DNA from: CAYXDO01 sp964463485
GTDB lineage: Bacteria > Myxococcota > Kuafuiibacteriia > Kuafuiibacteriales > Kuafuiibacteriaceae
Assembly: GCA_964463485.1 (NCBI GenBank)
Contig: CAYXDO010000012.1
Coordinates: forward strand, 47,189 to 111,188
DNA: 64,000 bases
Direction: 5' to 3'
The notes under the pieces are model-generated. The model made no database searches. It worked only from the letters and a program-made list of their open reading frames with translations, and was not told where the DNA came from. A program made the translations under genes and the position numbers. Each line of letters starts with the position of its first letter. Position 1 is the first letter of the stretch. Below are positions 25,058 to 34,600 of the stretch, one piece after another.

Positions 25058-26083
25058 ATGGTGCGCGACGAAACGCGGCGGGGACCGGCCGAGCCGGCGC
25101 TGACCGCAATGGGTCGAAGCATGAACGAACAAAAACCAGAGGTCGACGCAACCTCTATCAAGCAGGCGGGACCCAAACGGCCCGCACGAATCACGACGGC
25201 GACGCTGGCGAAGAAGAAACGCGACGGTGAGCCGATCATCATGGTCACGGCATACGACGCCACGTTTGCGCGCTTGATCGACGAAGGCGGGGCCGACGTG
25301 TTGTTGGTCGGCGATTCGCTCGGGATGGTCATTCAAGGGGAAGAGACCACGCTCCCGGTCACGCTCGAAGACATCATCTACCACACGCGCGCGGTGCGAC
25401 GCGGCGCGGCGCACGCGCACGTCGTCGCCGACATGCCCTTCATGAGCTACCAGACCGGTGTGCGAGAAGGAGTCGAGAGCGCAGGGCGGCTGATGAAAGA
25501 AGGCCAAGCGCACTCCGTGAAGCTCGAGGGAGGCGCTCCGTTCGCCGAAACGGTCGAGGGCATCGTACGCGCCGGCATCCCAGTGATGGGCCACGTCGGC
25601 TTGATGCCGCAGTCCGTGCACGCGATGGGCGGCTTTCGCGTGCAAGGCCGCGAGCCCGAAGAGGCGCGCCAGATCCTGCGGGACGCCAAGGCGATCGAAG
25701 AGGCCGGCGCCTACGCGATCGTGCTCGAAGGGATCCCGACGGAGCTCGCGCGCGTGATCACGAGGGAGCTCTCGGTTCCGACCATCGGGATCGGTGCGGG
25801 CCCCGACTGCGACGGACAGGTGCTCGTCTCTTACGACCTGCTCGGAATGAACCGCGACTTCGTGCCGAAGTTCGTCAAGCGGTACGCCGACCTCGCGACG
25901 CTGATTCCGAAGGCAGTCGCCGAGTTCAGCGCGGAGGTTTCGGCCGGGGCGTTCCCGTCCGAAGCCCACAGCTATCAGGCCAAGGGACCGCTCTTTCGTC
26001 CCACCGAGGTGCGCCCGAGGCTGTCGGTCGCGGTCGCCGAAGAGGACGACGCGCAGATCGGCCTGTACGGCGTGCCCGTCTGA
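25058..26083 (+). CDS. panB: 3-methyl-2-oxobutanoate hydroxymethyltransferase
   Basis: 341 residues as drawn. Family members are near 265, so the extra length is an N-terminal extension of about 45 residues and a C-terminal extension. In-frame ATGs at 25112 and 25121 are alternative starts. Core motifs include MVTAYDATFARLIDEGGADVLL, shortened here to its key part MVTAYDATFARLIDEGG, the Mg-binding VGDSLGMV, then GHVGLMPQSVHAMGGF and IGIGAGPDCDGQVLV. It makes ketopantoate from ketoisovalerate and methylene-tetrahydrofolate, the first step of pantothenate synthesis. Its TGA overlaps the ATG of panC (TGATG), showing translational coupling. Confidence 0.96.
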   Translation: MVRDETRRGPAEPALTAMGRSMNEQKPEVDATSIKQAGPKRPARITTATLAKKKRDGEPIIMVTAYDATFARLIDEGGADVLLVGDSLGMVIQGEETTLPVTLEDIIYHTRAVRRGAAHAHVVADMPFMSYQTGVREGVESAGRLMKEGQAHSVKLEGGAPFAETVEGIVRAGIPVMGHVGLMPQSVHAMGGFRVQGREPEEARQILRDAKAIEEAGAYAIVLEGIPTELARVITRELSVPTIGIGAGPDCDGQVLVSYDLLGMNRDFVPKFVKRYADLATLIPKAVAEFSAEVSAGAFPSEAHSYQAKGPLFRPTEVRPRLSVAVAEEDDAQIGLYGVPV

Positions 26084-26925
26084 TGTTGATCCTCACGACC
26101 GTCGGCGTCACCAAACGAAAGCTCCGCGCCGTTCAGGCTCAAGGGCTTCGCGTTGGTTTCGTGCCCACGATGGGCGCGCTGCACGAGGGCCACCTCGCGC
26201 TCGTCGACGCGGCCCGCGCGCGCTCGGAGGTCGTGGTCGCTTCGATCTTCGTGAACCCCAAGCAGTTCGGGCCGTCGGAAGACTTCACTCGCTACCCGAG
26301 AGACCTCGAGAAGGACGCGACGCTCCTCGAGCAGCGCGGCGCCGACGTCGTGTTCGCGCCGTCGGTCGACGAGATGTACCCGGCCGGCTTTGGTACCGCC
26401 GTCTCGACCCCCGACGTCGCAAAAGGGCTCTGCGCGGCGTTTCGACCAGGACACTTCGAAGGCGTGGCCACCGTCGTCGCGCGATTGTTCGGGATCGTAC
26501 GACCCGACGTCGCGGTCTTCGGCGAGAAGGACTTCCAGCAGCTCGCGGTGATCCGGAGGCTCGTGTCCGATCTCGCGCTCGACGTAGAAATCATCGGCCA
26601 CCCAATCGTCCGCGAGCCCGACGGGCTCGCCATGTCGTCCCGTAACGCGTACCTCTCCAAAGACGATCGCCTGCGAGCGCTGTCGCTCTCGCGAGGACTG
26701 AAACACGCCGAGGCCGCTTTCCAAGCCGGAGAAAGATCCGCTGACTCGCTCGTGGCCGTAGCCTTGCGCGAGCTGACCGCCGAAGGCGTCGCGCCCGAAT
26801 ACCTCGAGCTTCGTTCGTTTGAGCTCAAATCGATCGATCGGGCCGACGGACCTTGCCTCTTGCTGGTGGCCGCGCGGTTCGGCTCGACGAGACTGATCGA
26901 CAACCGTATCTTGGCCCGGCCGTGA
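26083..26925 (+). CDS. panC: Pantothenate synthetase
   Basis: 280 residues. ATP-binding signature motifs are visible: VPTMGALHEGHLALV (HIGH-like), SIFVNPKQFGPSEDF, VFGEKDFQQLAVIRRLV and SSRNAYLS (KMSKS-like). The enzyme condenses pantoate with beta-alanine using ATP. Start and stop overlap with the neighbours on both sides (TGATG with panB, GTGA with smpB), so panB-panC-smpB is a tightly coupled operon. No panD was seen. Confidence 0.96.
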   Translation: MLILTTVGVTKRKLRAVQAQGLRVGFVPTMGALHEGHLALVDAARARSEVVVASIFVNPKQFGPSEDFTRYPRDLEKDATLLEQRGADVVFAPSVDEMYPAGFGTAVSTPDVAKGLCAAFRPGHFEGVATVVARLFGIVRPDVAVFGEKDFQQLAVIRRLVSDLALDVEIIGHPIVREPDGLAMSSRNAYLSKDDRLRALSLSRGLKHAEAAFQAGERSADSLVAVALRELTAEGVAPEYLELRSFELKSIDRADGPCLLLVAARFGSTRLIDNRILARP

Positions 26926-27380
26926 GCGACCCGCGCGAAGAGACCTCGATCTCGAAGAACCGCAAGGCGCTTCACGACTACACGGTCGACGAGACCGTGG
27001 AGGCCGGAATCATGCTCGCGGGCAGCGAGGTGAAGTCGATTCGGGCCGGCCGGGTGCAGCTCAAGGATGCCTACGCGATGATCGATGATCGCGGGGAGTG
27101 TTTTCTCCATCAGCTTCACGTCACCGAGTACCCGAACGCGACCCACTTCCAGCACGCTCCGCTTCGGACCCGAAAGCTCCTGCTGCACAAGGAAGAGCTC
27201 GAGCGGCTGGCCCGCAAGGTCTCCGAGAAAGGGTACACGCTCATCCCTCTCGAGCTCTATCTCAAGAATCGGCGGATCAAAGTGAAGCTGGGGCTCTGCC
27301 GCGGAAAGCGCGAGTACGACAAGCGAGAGACGATCAAGGCCCGAGACGAGGACCGGGATCGTCGACGCGGAGAGTCCTGA
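26922..27380 (+). CDS. smpB: SsrA-binding protein
   Basis: 152 residues from the GTG at 26922, which overlaps the panC stop as GTGA; this start gives normal SmpB length. Typical segments are SISKNRKALHDYTVDETVEA, GIMLAGSEVKSIRAGRVQLK and the C-terminal GLCRGKREYDKRETIKARDE with a basic tail. SmpB binds tmRNA and brings it to stalled ribosomes for trans-translation. No tmRNA gene (ssrA) was recognised in the window. Confidence 0.96.
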   Translation: MSDPREETSISKNRKALHDYTVDETVEAGIMLAGSEVKSIRAGRVQLKDAYAMIDDRGECFLHQLHVTEYPNATHFQHAPLRTRKLLLHKEELERLARKVSEKGYTLIPLELYLKNRRIKVKLGLCRGKREYDKRETIKARDEDRDRRRGES

Positions 27381-27439
27381 CTTCCTCTTGCGGGCCTGAT
27401 TCCTCTTGCGAACCGCAGTCTGAGTTCGAGCACCCTTCG

Positions 27440-28087
27440 TCAGCTATCGTTCGTCGTCTCGAGCTTTGGGAGTCCGGACCCAGGGCGGACGTGCCCTTCT
27501 TTCCGCGCGACTCCGGCGAGCGCTCGATAGAGCCCTTCGGGCCCCTCTAGCGCAAACTCGGCCTGCATGACTCCAGACTCATGACCGTACCGAACATCGT
27601 CGGCAATTCGCTCGATGAGTGTGTGCATGCCTTTGTTTCGCGCCAGAAAATCACACTGAAAGCGCGTGATGCCTCGCTCCCGAGCTGCCAGCACGAGCAT
27701 CGTCAGCAGAAGCTTTCCAAGCCCGAGCCCCTGGGCCTCGTCGATCACGGTGATCGCGGCTTCCGCGACCTCGGGCCGCTCCCTGAGTCGAATGAATCGT
27801 GCGATCCCCAGGCCGAGCTCCGTGCCATCTTCGAGGTACCGGGCCGCACCGATGGCGAGGTGATTTTCACCGTCGAGCTCGGTCAGATACGCGAGCTCCG
27901 CGTGAGTGAGGCGGTCCTTGGCGCTGAAAAACCGAAAATACCGGGACTCGGGCGACATGCGGGCGAGGCCCTGTTCGAGGAGCTTCTTATCGTCGGGTCG
28001 AACCAGGCGAAGATGCACCTGGGTCCCGTCGTTCATGGTCGCGAGCTCCTGCCACGACCGATCGAAAGTTCGCCGGGGCGTATCCAA
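27440..28087 (-). CDS. GNAT-family N-acetyltransferase
   Basis: 215 residues. The GNAT fold is recognised by HLRLVRPDDKKLLEQGLARM near the N-terminus and the acetyl-CoA loop DEAQGLGLGKLLLTMLVLAA (Q/RxxGxG/A type). The sequence MSPESRYFRFFS near residue 45 is typical of the stand-alone catalytic domain seen in bacterial protein acetyltransferases of the Pat type, so a protein-lysine substrate is possible. It starts 57 bases after glutathione reductase in the same direction. It is convergent with smpB, with no clear hairpin in the 59-base gap. Confidence 0.85.
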   Translation of the reverse strand: MDTPRRTFDRSWQELATMNDGTQVHLRLVRPDDKKLLEQGLARMSPESRYFRFFSAKDRLTHAELAYLTELDGENHLAIGAARYLEDGTELGLGIARFIRLRERPEVAEAAITVIDEAQGLGLGKLLLTMLVLAARERGITRFQCDFLARNKGMHTLIERIADDVRYGHESGVMQAEFALEGPEGLYRALAGVARKEGHVRPGSGLPKLETTNDS

Positions 28088-28144
28088 ACGTCCTCAACGT
28101 ACTCGATGCGGCGAGTCACCGCCAGCAGGCTCGTCTTCGTGCCT

Positions 28145-29485
28145 TCATCGCATCGTCACCAGCTCTTCAGCCGACGTGGGGTGGATCGCCACCGTATCGT
28201 CGAAGTCCTTCTTGGTCGCGCCCATTTTGATCGCGACGGCAAAGCCTTGCAGCATCTCGTCCGCGCCAGGGCCCACGATGTGGCATCCCACCACACGCTC
28301 GTTCGGCCCGGCCACCACCAGCTTCATTCGCGTCTTCGGTTTGTGCGTCGTCACCCCGTGGTAGAGGGGAACGAACCGCGTCGAATAAGTCTTCACGCCT
28401 GACCCGAGCCGAGCTTTGGCGTCAGCTTCGGTCAGCCCGCAGGTCCCGATCGGCGGGTGGGTGAAGACCACGGTTGGGATGGTTTTGTAGTCGAGCTTCC
28501 GATCGCTTTGACCACCAAAGACCCGATCACTCAGCCGTCGCCCCGCGGCGATGGCGACCGGCGTGAGTTGCGCTCGACCGGTGACGTCGCCGACCGCGTA
28601 AATGTTGGGCTGAGTCGTGACTTGGTAGGCGTCGACCTCGACGTGGCCCTTCCGATCGAGCTTCACCCCTGCGCTCTCGAGACCTAGGTCGTGTGTATTC
28701 GGAGTCCGGCCTGTCGCGAAAAAGACCACGTCCGCCGGGCGCGTCGCTCGTCCGTCCTCTGCGATGACGATCTTGCCTGCGCCGGTTTCCTCGAGGCTCC
28801 TCGGCACGAAATTCCACTCGATGCGAATCCCAGACTCGAGGAGGTGCTCGGCGATCGCCTCTCGAATCAGCTCGTCGAAGGTCCGAAGCACATGGCCCGT
28901 GCGGACTACGAGGGTGACTTCCGATCCGAGCGCGCGGAGCATACAGGAGAGCTCGAGGGCGATGTAGCCGCTGCCGACCAGCGTCACGCTCGCCGGTCTC
29001 TCCTCCATCCCGAAGAAGTCGTCGGACACCCACCCCAGAGCCGCTCCGGGGATTTCAGGAACCGACGGCCGTCCGCCGGTGGCGACGACGAAGTGATCGG
29101 CGCTGAGGGTTCGATCTCCGATCGAGACGGCGTGGTCGCTCACGAAGCGAGCGCGCCCGGCGAGGTGAGTCACGCCTCGCTTCCCGAGGTTGGCCGCGTA
29201 AATTCCGTTGAGTCTCTTGACGTAGGCGTCGCGCCGCTCCTTGAGCGCTCGCCAGTCGTGGCTGACCACTCCGACGTCGAAGCCATACTCTCTCGCTTCT
29301 CGGAGTGAGTGCGACAACGACGCCGCGTGCCACATGACTTTCTTGGGCACGCACCCGAGGTTGACACAGGTGCCGCCGAGGGGTCCGGGATCGATGAGTG
29401 CGACTTTCGCGCCGTGTTCCGCGGCGCGCTGCGCTGCCGCGAGGCCACCGCTGCCGCCGCCCAGGGTGATCAGATCATAGTTCAT
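28145..29485 (-). CDS. gor: Glutathione-disulfide reductase
   Basis: 446 residues from the ATG at 29485-29483, the normal length. FAD-binding motif GGGSGGLAAAQRAAEHGA, the redox disulfide in GGTCVNLGCVPKK, the second dinucleotide site GSGYIALELSCML with downstream VVRTGHVLRTFD (Arg residues favour NADPH), FAD site TTQPNIYAVGDVTG and the interface His-Glu in AIHPTSAEE are all present. It reduces oxidised glutathione with NADPH. Its start overlaps the 3' end of the multiheme cytochrome gene by 11 bases, and the GNAT gene follows. Confidence 0.94.
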   Translation of the reverse strand: MNYDLITLGGGSGGLAAAQRAAEHGAKVALIDPGPLGGTCVNLGCVPKKVMWHAASLSHSLREAREYGFDVGVVSHDWRALKERRDAYVKRLNGIYAANLGKRGVTHLAGRARFVSDHAVSIGDRTLSADHFVVATGGRPSVPEIPGAALGWVSDDFFGMEERPASVTLVGSGYIALELSCMLRALGSEVTLVVRTGHVLRTFDELIREAIAEHLLESGIRIEWNFVPRSLEETGAGKIVIAEDGRATRPADVVFFATGRTPNTHDLGLESAGVKLDRKGHVEVDAYQVTTQPNIYAVGDVTGRAQLTPVAIAAGRRLSDRVFGGQSDRKLDYKTIPTVVFTHPPIGTCGLTEADAKARLGSGVKTYSTRFVPLYHGVTTHKPKTRMKLVVAGPNERVVGCHIVGPGADEMLQGFAVAIKMGATKKDFDDTVAIHPTSAEELVTMR

Positions 29486-31136
29486 GCTCTCGAGTCCTTC
29501 GCCGACGAACGAAGAGAAGCGCGGCGGGCGCAGCGAACGCAAGGAGCTCGTAGGAGGTCCCACGGGCACCGTCACACGCACAAGACGGAGCGGGTTGCTG
29601 TACCGAAGGGGTCGCGTCCGAGGCTCCCGAGTCTGCGAAGCCGGCGTCGACCGGCTCGGTCACGCGCAGACCGAGCTCGGCGAAGGTCATCTCGGTGGGC
29701 GCGCCCCGGCTGGTGCGCTCGAACGCGGTGTTCAGCCGGACCGCGTCGGCCTGCGTTCGACCCAAGGTGTCGAGCAGGAAACGGACGTAGGCGCCATCCA
29801 CGACCTGGTAGAGCGCCCGGAGCTTGATCGTGCCTGCGGTGCCGGCCGGCGTGCCGGCGGGGATCGGGACGGCGTACTCGACGTCGTCGTAGTGCCGAAA
29901 GGGCGCGGACCCATAGTCTCGACCCATCGGGATCATGTCCGGGTGGTTGGGGCGGTAACCTTCGGGGGGCACGCGTGTGTCCCAGAGAGTCTCGTCGACG
30001 AGCGCGAGGTGGCGGTTGCGACCGGTCTCGGCGCACTTCGTTCCTTTGCCCGAGCAGCCGTGGCCCGTGTCGTAGACGCGGATCTGGTCGTCGGTGTGAA
30101 AGTCGCCCGTGGTCGCGTCGAAGGCGCCGGAGAGAATCTCGGTTTGGCCGCCCAAGGTGAGGCTCAGCTCGAGGACGATCTTGCGGCCTTCGGGGTAGCC
30201 GGTCGGGAGCTTGTGGCCGGTGAGGTTGGTGAAGCGCGCCTTCACGCGGGCGATGCCGCCCGCGGGGCCTTCGGCGACCTCGGTGAGGAACTCGAGGCGC
30301 GCGGCGCCTCGAAGCGACGCTCGCGCTTTCAACACGAAGGCGTCGGCGTCACCCACGGGGAACTGGGGTTCGACGGCTTGCACGGCCCGCACGACCCAAG
30401 AATTCCCGCCGACGATCGTGTGGAGGCTCAAGTCGGAGTAGGTGTTCTGAGCGATCGAAGCGGCGCGACCTTCCGCACGTTCGAGGTGACATTCGACGCA
30501 ACCCGTTCCGCGAGCAGGAAACGCGGACGCTTGCCACTCCTCGAAGGTGCGCTGTTCGAAGTATGGGATCCCGAAGGGCTCGTGCGCCGTCGAGTGATGT
30601 TGCTCCAGCGGGTTGAAGAGGCTGTGGCACACGCCGCAGAGGTTCGAGGAGCCAACGTAGTCGGAGGCCGCGACCGAGTGGCCGTTCCCAGGGCCGTTGC
30701 CACGTCGGGCTCGCTTCGTCGCTTCTTGCGCGATCGTATACTGCGCGTCGCCTACGAGCGGAGGGTCCGTTGGGACGGCGCGGTGGCAGACGTCGCAGGT
30801 TATGCCCTCGAAGTCGCCGCTCGATCGAGAGAGCTGGCTTCCGTCGCCAGGGGTGCCGCGCTGGCTGAGCCAGCCGATCGGGGCGTGACACCGAAGGCAG
30901 ACGGGGCTGAGCTCCGGCCGGTCCTGGTGAGCGACCTGGAGGGCTGCGCGAAATAAGGGGTCGACCGCGGCGAGCGCCATGGGGGTCGAGGCGTAGGTGT
31001 CCCACGGCTCAACGTAACGATCGGGATCGTAGCCGATGTGGCAGTTGCAGGCGCTCGAGGGCTGCGGGGGGAGGCCGAGCTCCCCGGGCGCGGTGCCCGA
31101 GAGCTGGGCGAGGACGCCGAAGAGGAGCGTGAGCAT
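29475..31136 (-). CDS. Exported multiheme cytochrome c with MYXO-CTERM-like tail
   Basis: 553 residues. After a short signal sequence there are four canonical heme sites, CLRCH, CDVCH, CGVCH and CVECH, within residues about 75-215, and a possible fifth non-canonical CNCH near residue 31. Spacing and nearby His residues suggest a c554-like multiheme fold. The C-terminal half is beta-rich with no heme motif. The tail (CACDGARGTSYELLAF followed by a hydrophobic stretch and RRRRTREHE) matches the MYXO-CTERM pattern of a Cys motif, one helix and basic end, which implies processing and surface attachment. It is divergent from the decaheme lipoprotein, with 518 bases between starts. Confidence 0.87.
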   Translation of the reverse strand: MLTLLFGVLAQLSGTAPGELGLPPQPSSACNCHIGYDPDRYVEPWDTYASTPMALAAVDPLFRAALQVAHQDRPELSPVCLRCHAPIGWLSQRGTPGDGSQLSRSSGDFEGITCDVCHRAVPTDPPLVGDAQYTIAQEATKRARRGNGPGNGHSVAASDYVGSSNLCGVCHSLFNPLEQHHSTAHEPFGIPYFEQRTFEEWQASAFPARGTGCVECHLERAEGRAASIAQNTYSDLSLHTIVGGNSWVVRAVQAVEPQFPVGDADAFVLKARASLRGAARLEFLTEVAEGPAGGIARVKARFTNLTGHKLPTGYPEGRKIVLELSLTLGGQTEILSGAFDATTGDFHTDDQIRVYDTGHGCSGKGTKCAETGRNRHLALVDETLWDTRVPPEGYRPNHPDMIPMGRDYGSAPFRHYDDVEYAVPIPAGTPAGTAGTIKLRALYQVVDGAYVRFLLDTLGRTQADAVRLNTAFERTSRGAPTEMTFAELGLRVTEPVDAGFADSGASDATPSVQQPAPSCACDGARGTSYELLAFAAPAALLFVRRRRTREHEL

Positions 31137-31654
31137 CGCCCTCCCTTACACGAACCCAGCCTCGAAATGGAGCGGCGTGCGTTCGCGCTCATCCGAACCT
31201 GCCGTAGAGCACCGAGAAGGTCGTCCTCCAACGATTCCGGCGGGTTGAACGAGCAACGCCCGTTGCTCGAGCCTGCGGCTTCGATAGGCTGGGAGCTCCG
31301 TCGGCCGGCCTCCTTGGCGATCGATTTGCGCCCGAGAGCAGGCGGGAAGGCCTCTGCCTACCACTGGTCGAGGATCGCCTGGACACGCGAAAAATGCGGA
31401 GGCCCTCCTCTTCTTGACCGATGGGGTCGATCAAATGGTAAAAAATGCGCGTGACTTTGACTCAGCTCAAATCTGAGGTGGGGTCCGAGCACACCACCGT
31501 TGCCATGAGAGACACCGGGAGCGCGAAGTTGAACACGCATTTTGCGCGTGATCTTCCGGCCCATCGATGTGGCACGCAGCGTGATCTGAGTTGGGTGCAG
31601 CGAGGCGTTGGGTCTCGCACAGCTAACGTTGGAAATGCGCAAGGGGTCGGAAGG
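31137..31654. promoter_or_regulatory. 518-base divergent region between two multiheme cytochrome genes
   Basis: No gene is supported; open frames here look like shadows. It contains a 20-base perfect inverted repeat (9-bp arms, 2-base centre, CGAGCAACG arm) at 31250-31269. Three short A/T-tract motifs of the type AAAATGCG also occur, two direct near 31391 and 31443 and one inverted near 31539. The last bases (AAGGGGTCGGAAGG) give a strong ribosome site for the plus-strand gene. Operators for control of both cytochromes could lie here, but no promoter could be assigned. Confidence 0.45.
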
Positions 31655-34600
31655 ATGAATGAAATAAGATTGAAGAGGAGAGCGCTGGGCCTGTGCAGCC
31701 TGGTGTCGGTGCTCTCCGCTGGAGGTTTAGCCGCTTGCAACGGCAATAACGACATCGTCTGCGGAGCAGGGACACAGCTCCAAGTCGCGGCCGATGGAAC
31801 GCAGTCTTGCGCGTCGGTCACGACGTGCCCGCAGGGCACGACGCTCGTGACCGCCGAAAACGGCACCAAGTTCTGCAAAGACACGACCGTGACGCCCCCG
31901 CCGGACTGCGCAGCCGCGCTGCCCGGCTCGGAGCTCAAAGAAGTCGCCGGAGCCTTGGTTTGCATTTGCCCCACCGGGACGGGGATCTTGCCCGGAGCGA
32001 ACAGCATGTCCTGCCAGCCGGTCGGCCTGCCTGTTTGCGAATATGCCGATCAACAGAATTGTACGCCGCCTCCGTCGCCACCCCCGGTGCTCTGCACCGA
32101 GTTCCCGGACGATCCGAACTGCCTCGGCGGCGGTCCGCAGCTTCCTCCGCAGGCTGCTGAAGAGTCGTGTGTGAGCTGCCACGCGCCCGGCAACAACGGC
32201 ATCGAGGATCCGCACCCCTGGCTGTACGTGAAGTGCACGGACTGCCACGGCGGCGACCCCACCAAGACCACGCAAGTGGAGTCGCACGCGGCGATTCCGG
32301 CCGCGATGGCCAACCCGAAGTTCCCTGGCCGCGCCAACGTCCAGTACTACTACAACTACATCACGACGCACGGCCTCGAGTCGTTTGGTGAGGAGGGCAT
32401 CAAGTTCCTTCGCTTCCTCAACCCCTCGGACCTCCGCATCGCCGATCAGACCTGCGGCAAGTCCTCCGGCTGCCATGCGAAGACGACGGCGTCTTTCAAG
32501 GGCTCCGTGATCTTGACTGAACCGGGCCTGCTCGATTCGTCGTTGTACCGCTCGGGCGTGAAGCGCTCGATCAACACCGGCTCGAGCGAGCGCGCCGCGC
32601 GCGATACGACGACGGGTGTCACGCTTGGCCTCGACCAAATCGCCGACGCGCTGTTCGAGGAGCACAAAGGGCTCACGAACTCCAACAACGTTGCGAAGAT
32701 CGTGTACTTCACGGTGGCCGGCCTCAAGAGCCAGAACCGTGACGAGACCGGAACCTACACCGAAGAAGATCTGCTCAAGGAAGTCATGCTCAAGCAATGC
32801 GGCGACTGCCACGCGGGCGGCAAGGGTCGTAACGATCGCTACGCCGACTTCCGCTCGGGCGGTTGCGCGGCCTGCCACATGCCCTACGCGCTCTCCGGTC
32901 AGTCCGCGTCGAACGACCCCACGGTCGATCGACAGGAGCCCATCTATCCCGCCGCGTGGGCCAACATCGCGGGCTTCAACGTGAACAACTTCAACCAATT
33001 CAACGACCCGGTCTTCCTCGCGAACTTCCGTCCTGAGAAGTCGCACCCGATCCGTCACCAGCTGACGAAGACGGTGTCCGACAAGCAGTGCAAGCCGTGC
33101 CACTCGGGCTCGAACCGCACCGTCGACCAGTACGAAGGTCGGCAGTGGGATCCGAACCGCGTGTACGTCACCGCTCTGAACAACGGGGCGATCAACGCGA
33201 ACCAAGTGAAGTTCGCCACGATCATCCCGCAGAACGACGCGAACGCTCGCTACAACGGCCAGGCCTTCAATCAGTTGCTCGAGTACGCGGACCTCGGATC
33301 GGTCATGCACGGTGTGAATGACCAGCCGAACGTTCCGGACGGCATCAACGACATCGCGGCGGACGTCCACAAGAAGGCGGACATCTGGTGCCTCGACTGT
33401 CACCAGTCGGCCGAGATGCACGGCCAGGCCACGCTGAAAGATCCAGCGCAGCCTTGGGACGCTGCCAACAATCCGTACGTGCCCGTGATTTTCAACAAGA
33501 TGGACGCACAGGTGCAGATCCGCTGCGAGAACTGCCACGGCACGACCGAGTACTTCTCGGAGCCCGATTCCACGGCGACGCCGAACGGCGTGAAGAACCT
33601 CAAGCGGTTCTCGGCTGAAGACGTTCGCACGATGGGGCAGGCGCTCGGGATCACGGAGCCTGGTGTCTACATCGCGCTCCGGAGCAAGCCCGGCCAGTAC
33701 CGCTACGTCCCCCAAGTGAAAGACATGTCGGACCCAACCTCGAACGCCGTGAAGCCCACGTCGCGTGAGCGGGTCTATCGGCAGAATGCCTTCGTCGCCC
33801 ACGCTCGCGTGACCGCTCAGACGACCGCGTCGAACGTCGGCCCCGGTGTCGGCCCCTGCAAGAACGGAAACTTCAACCGCGCCAACTGCGTGGCCAACGG
33901 CTCGGAGCTCGTTCCGAACGGCTGGTCACACCTTGGGTCTCAGACCACGGATATCGAAGGAAGGCCGATCAAAGCCAATGCCCAGCCGGCCAACGGCCTT
34001 ACGTGCTACACCTGCCACGCCACGTGGCAGAACAACTGCTTCGGCTGCCACCTCACCCTGGCTGACAACGATGGAAACAACGTCCGGTACGCGGGCTCCC
34101 CGATCTCCGGCGTCCTCTCCATCGGCTTCATTCAGCAGGCGGACTTCACGTGGATTTCCAGCCAGGAATGGATGATGGGTATCAACTCGCGCGGCAAGAT
34201 CAGCCCGCAGATCCCAGAGACCAAGGGCTTCTTCCGCCACATTACGCGCGATAACCAGAACTACGCTGTGACCGTGCTCGGAGCGAACACCAACGCCGCG
34301 CAGGCTGCGACGGGTTACAAGACCTATCGCGACCGCCTCGGCTACGGAAACGTGACGAACGCCTTCGCGGCCACCACGGGTGTGCAAGTCGGCATCAAGA
34401 CCGTCGACGTCTATGGCAACACCGATCCTCAGGGCGTGCCCGTGTACAATCACGACGCACGTTCCGACGAGAACGGTGGCCTGGGACAGCAGTCTTTCAT
34501 GCCTCACTCAGTCCAAAACCGTACTCAGGTCCGCAACTGCCAGAGCTGCCACTTCAACCTGAACGGCGCCAACGACGCCAACCAGGTGAACTATGCGATG

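Noticed and set aside
26922..27439. tmRNA gene next to smpB
   Set aside because: No tRNA-like acceptor ends or tag frame were seen in the short gap before the GNAT gene.
31250..31269. 20-base perfect inverted repeat as a terminator
   Set aside because: It has no T-run and lies between divergent starts, not after a gene; kept only as a possible operator inside the divergent region.
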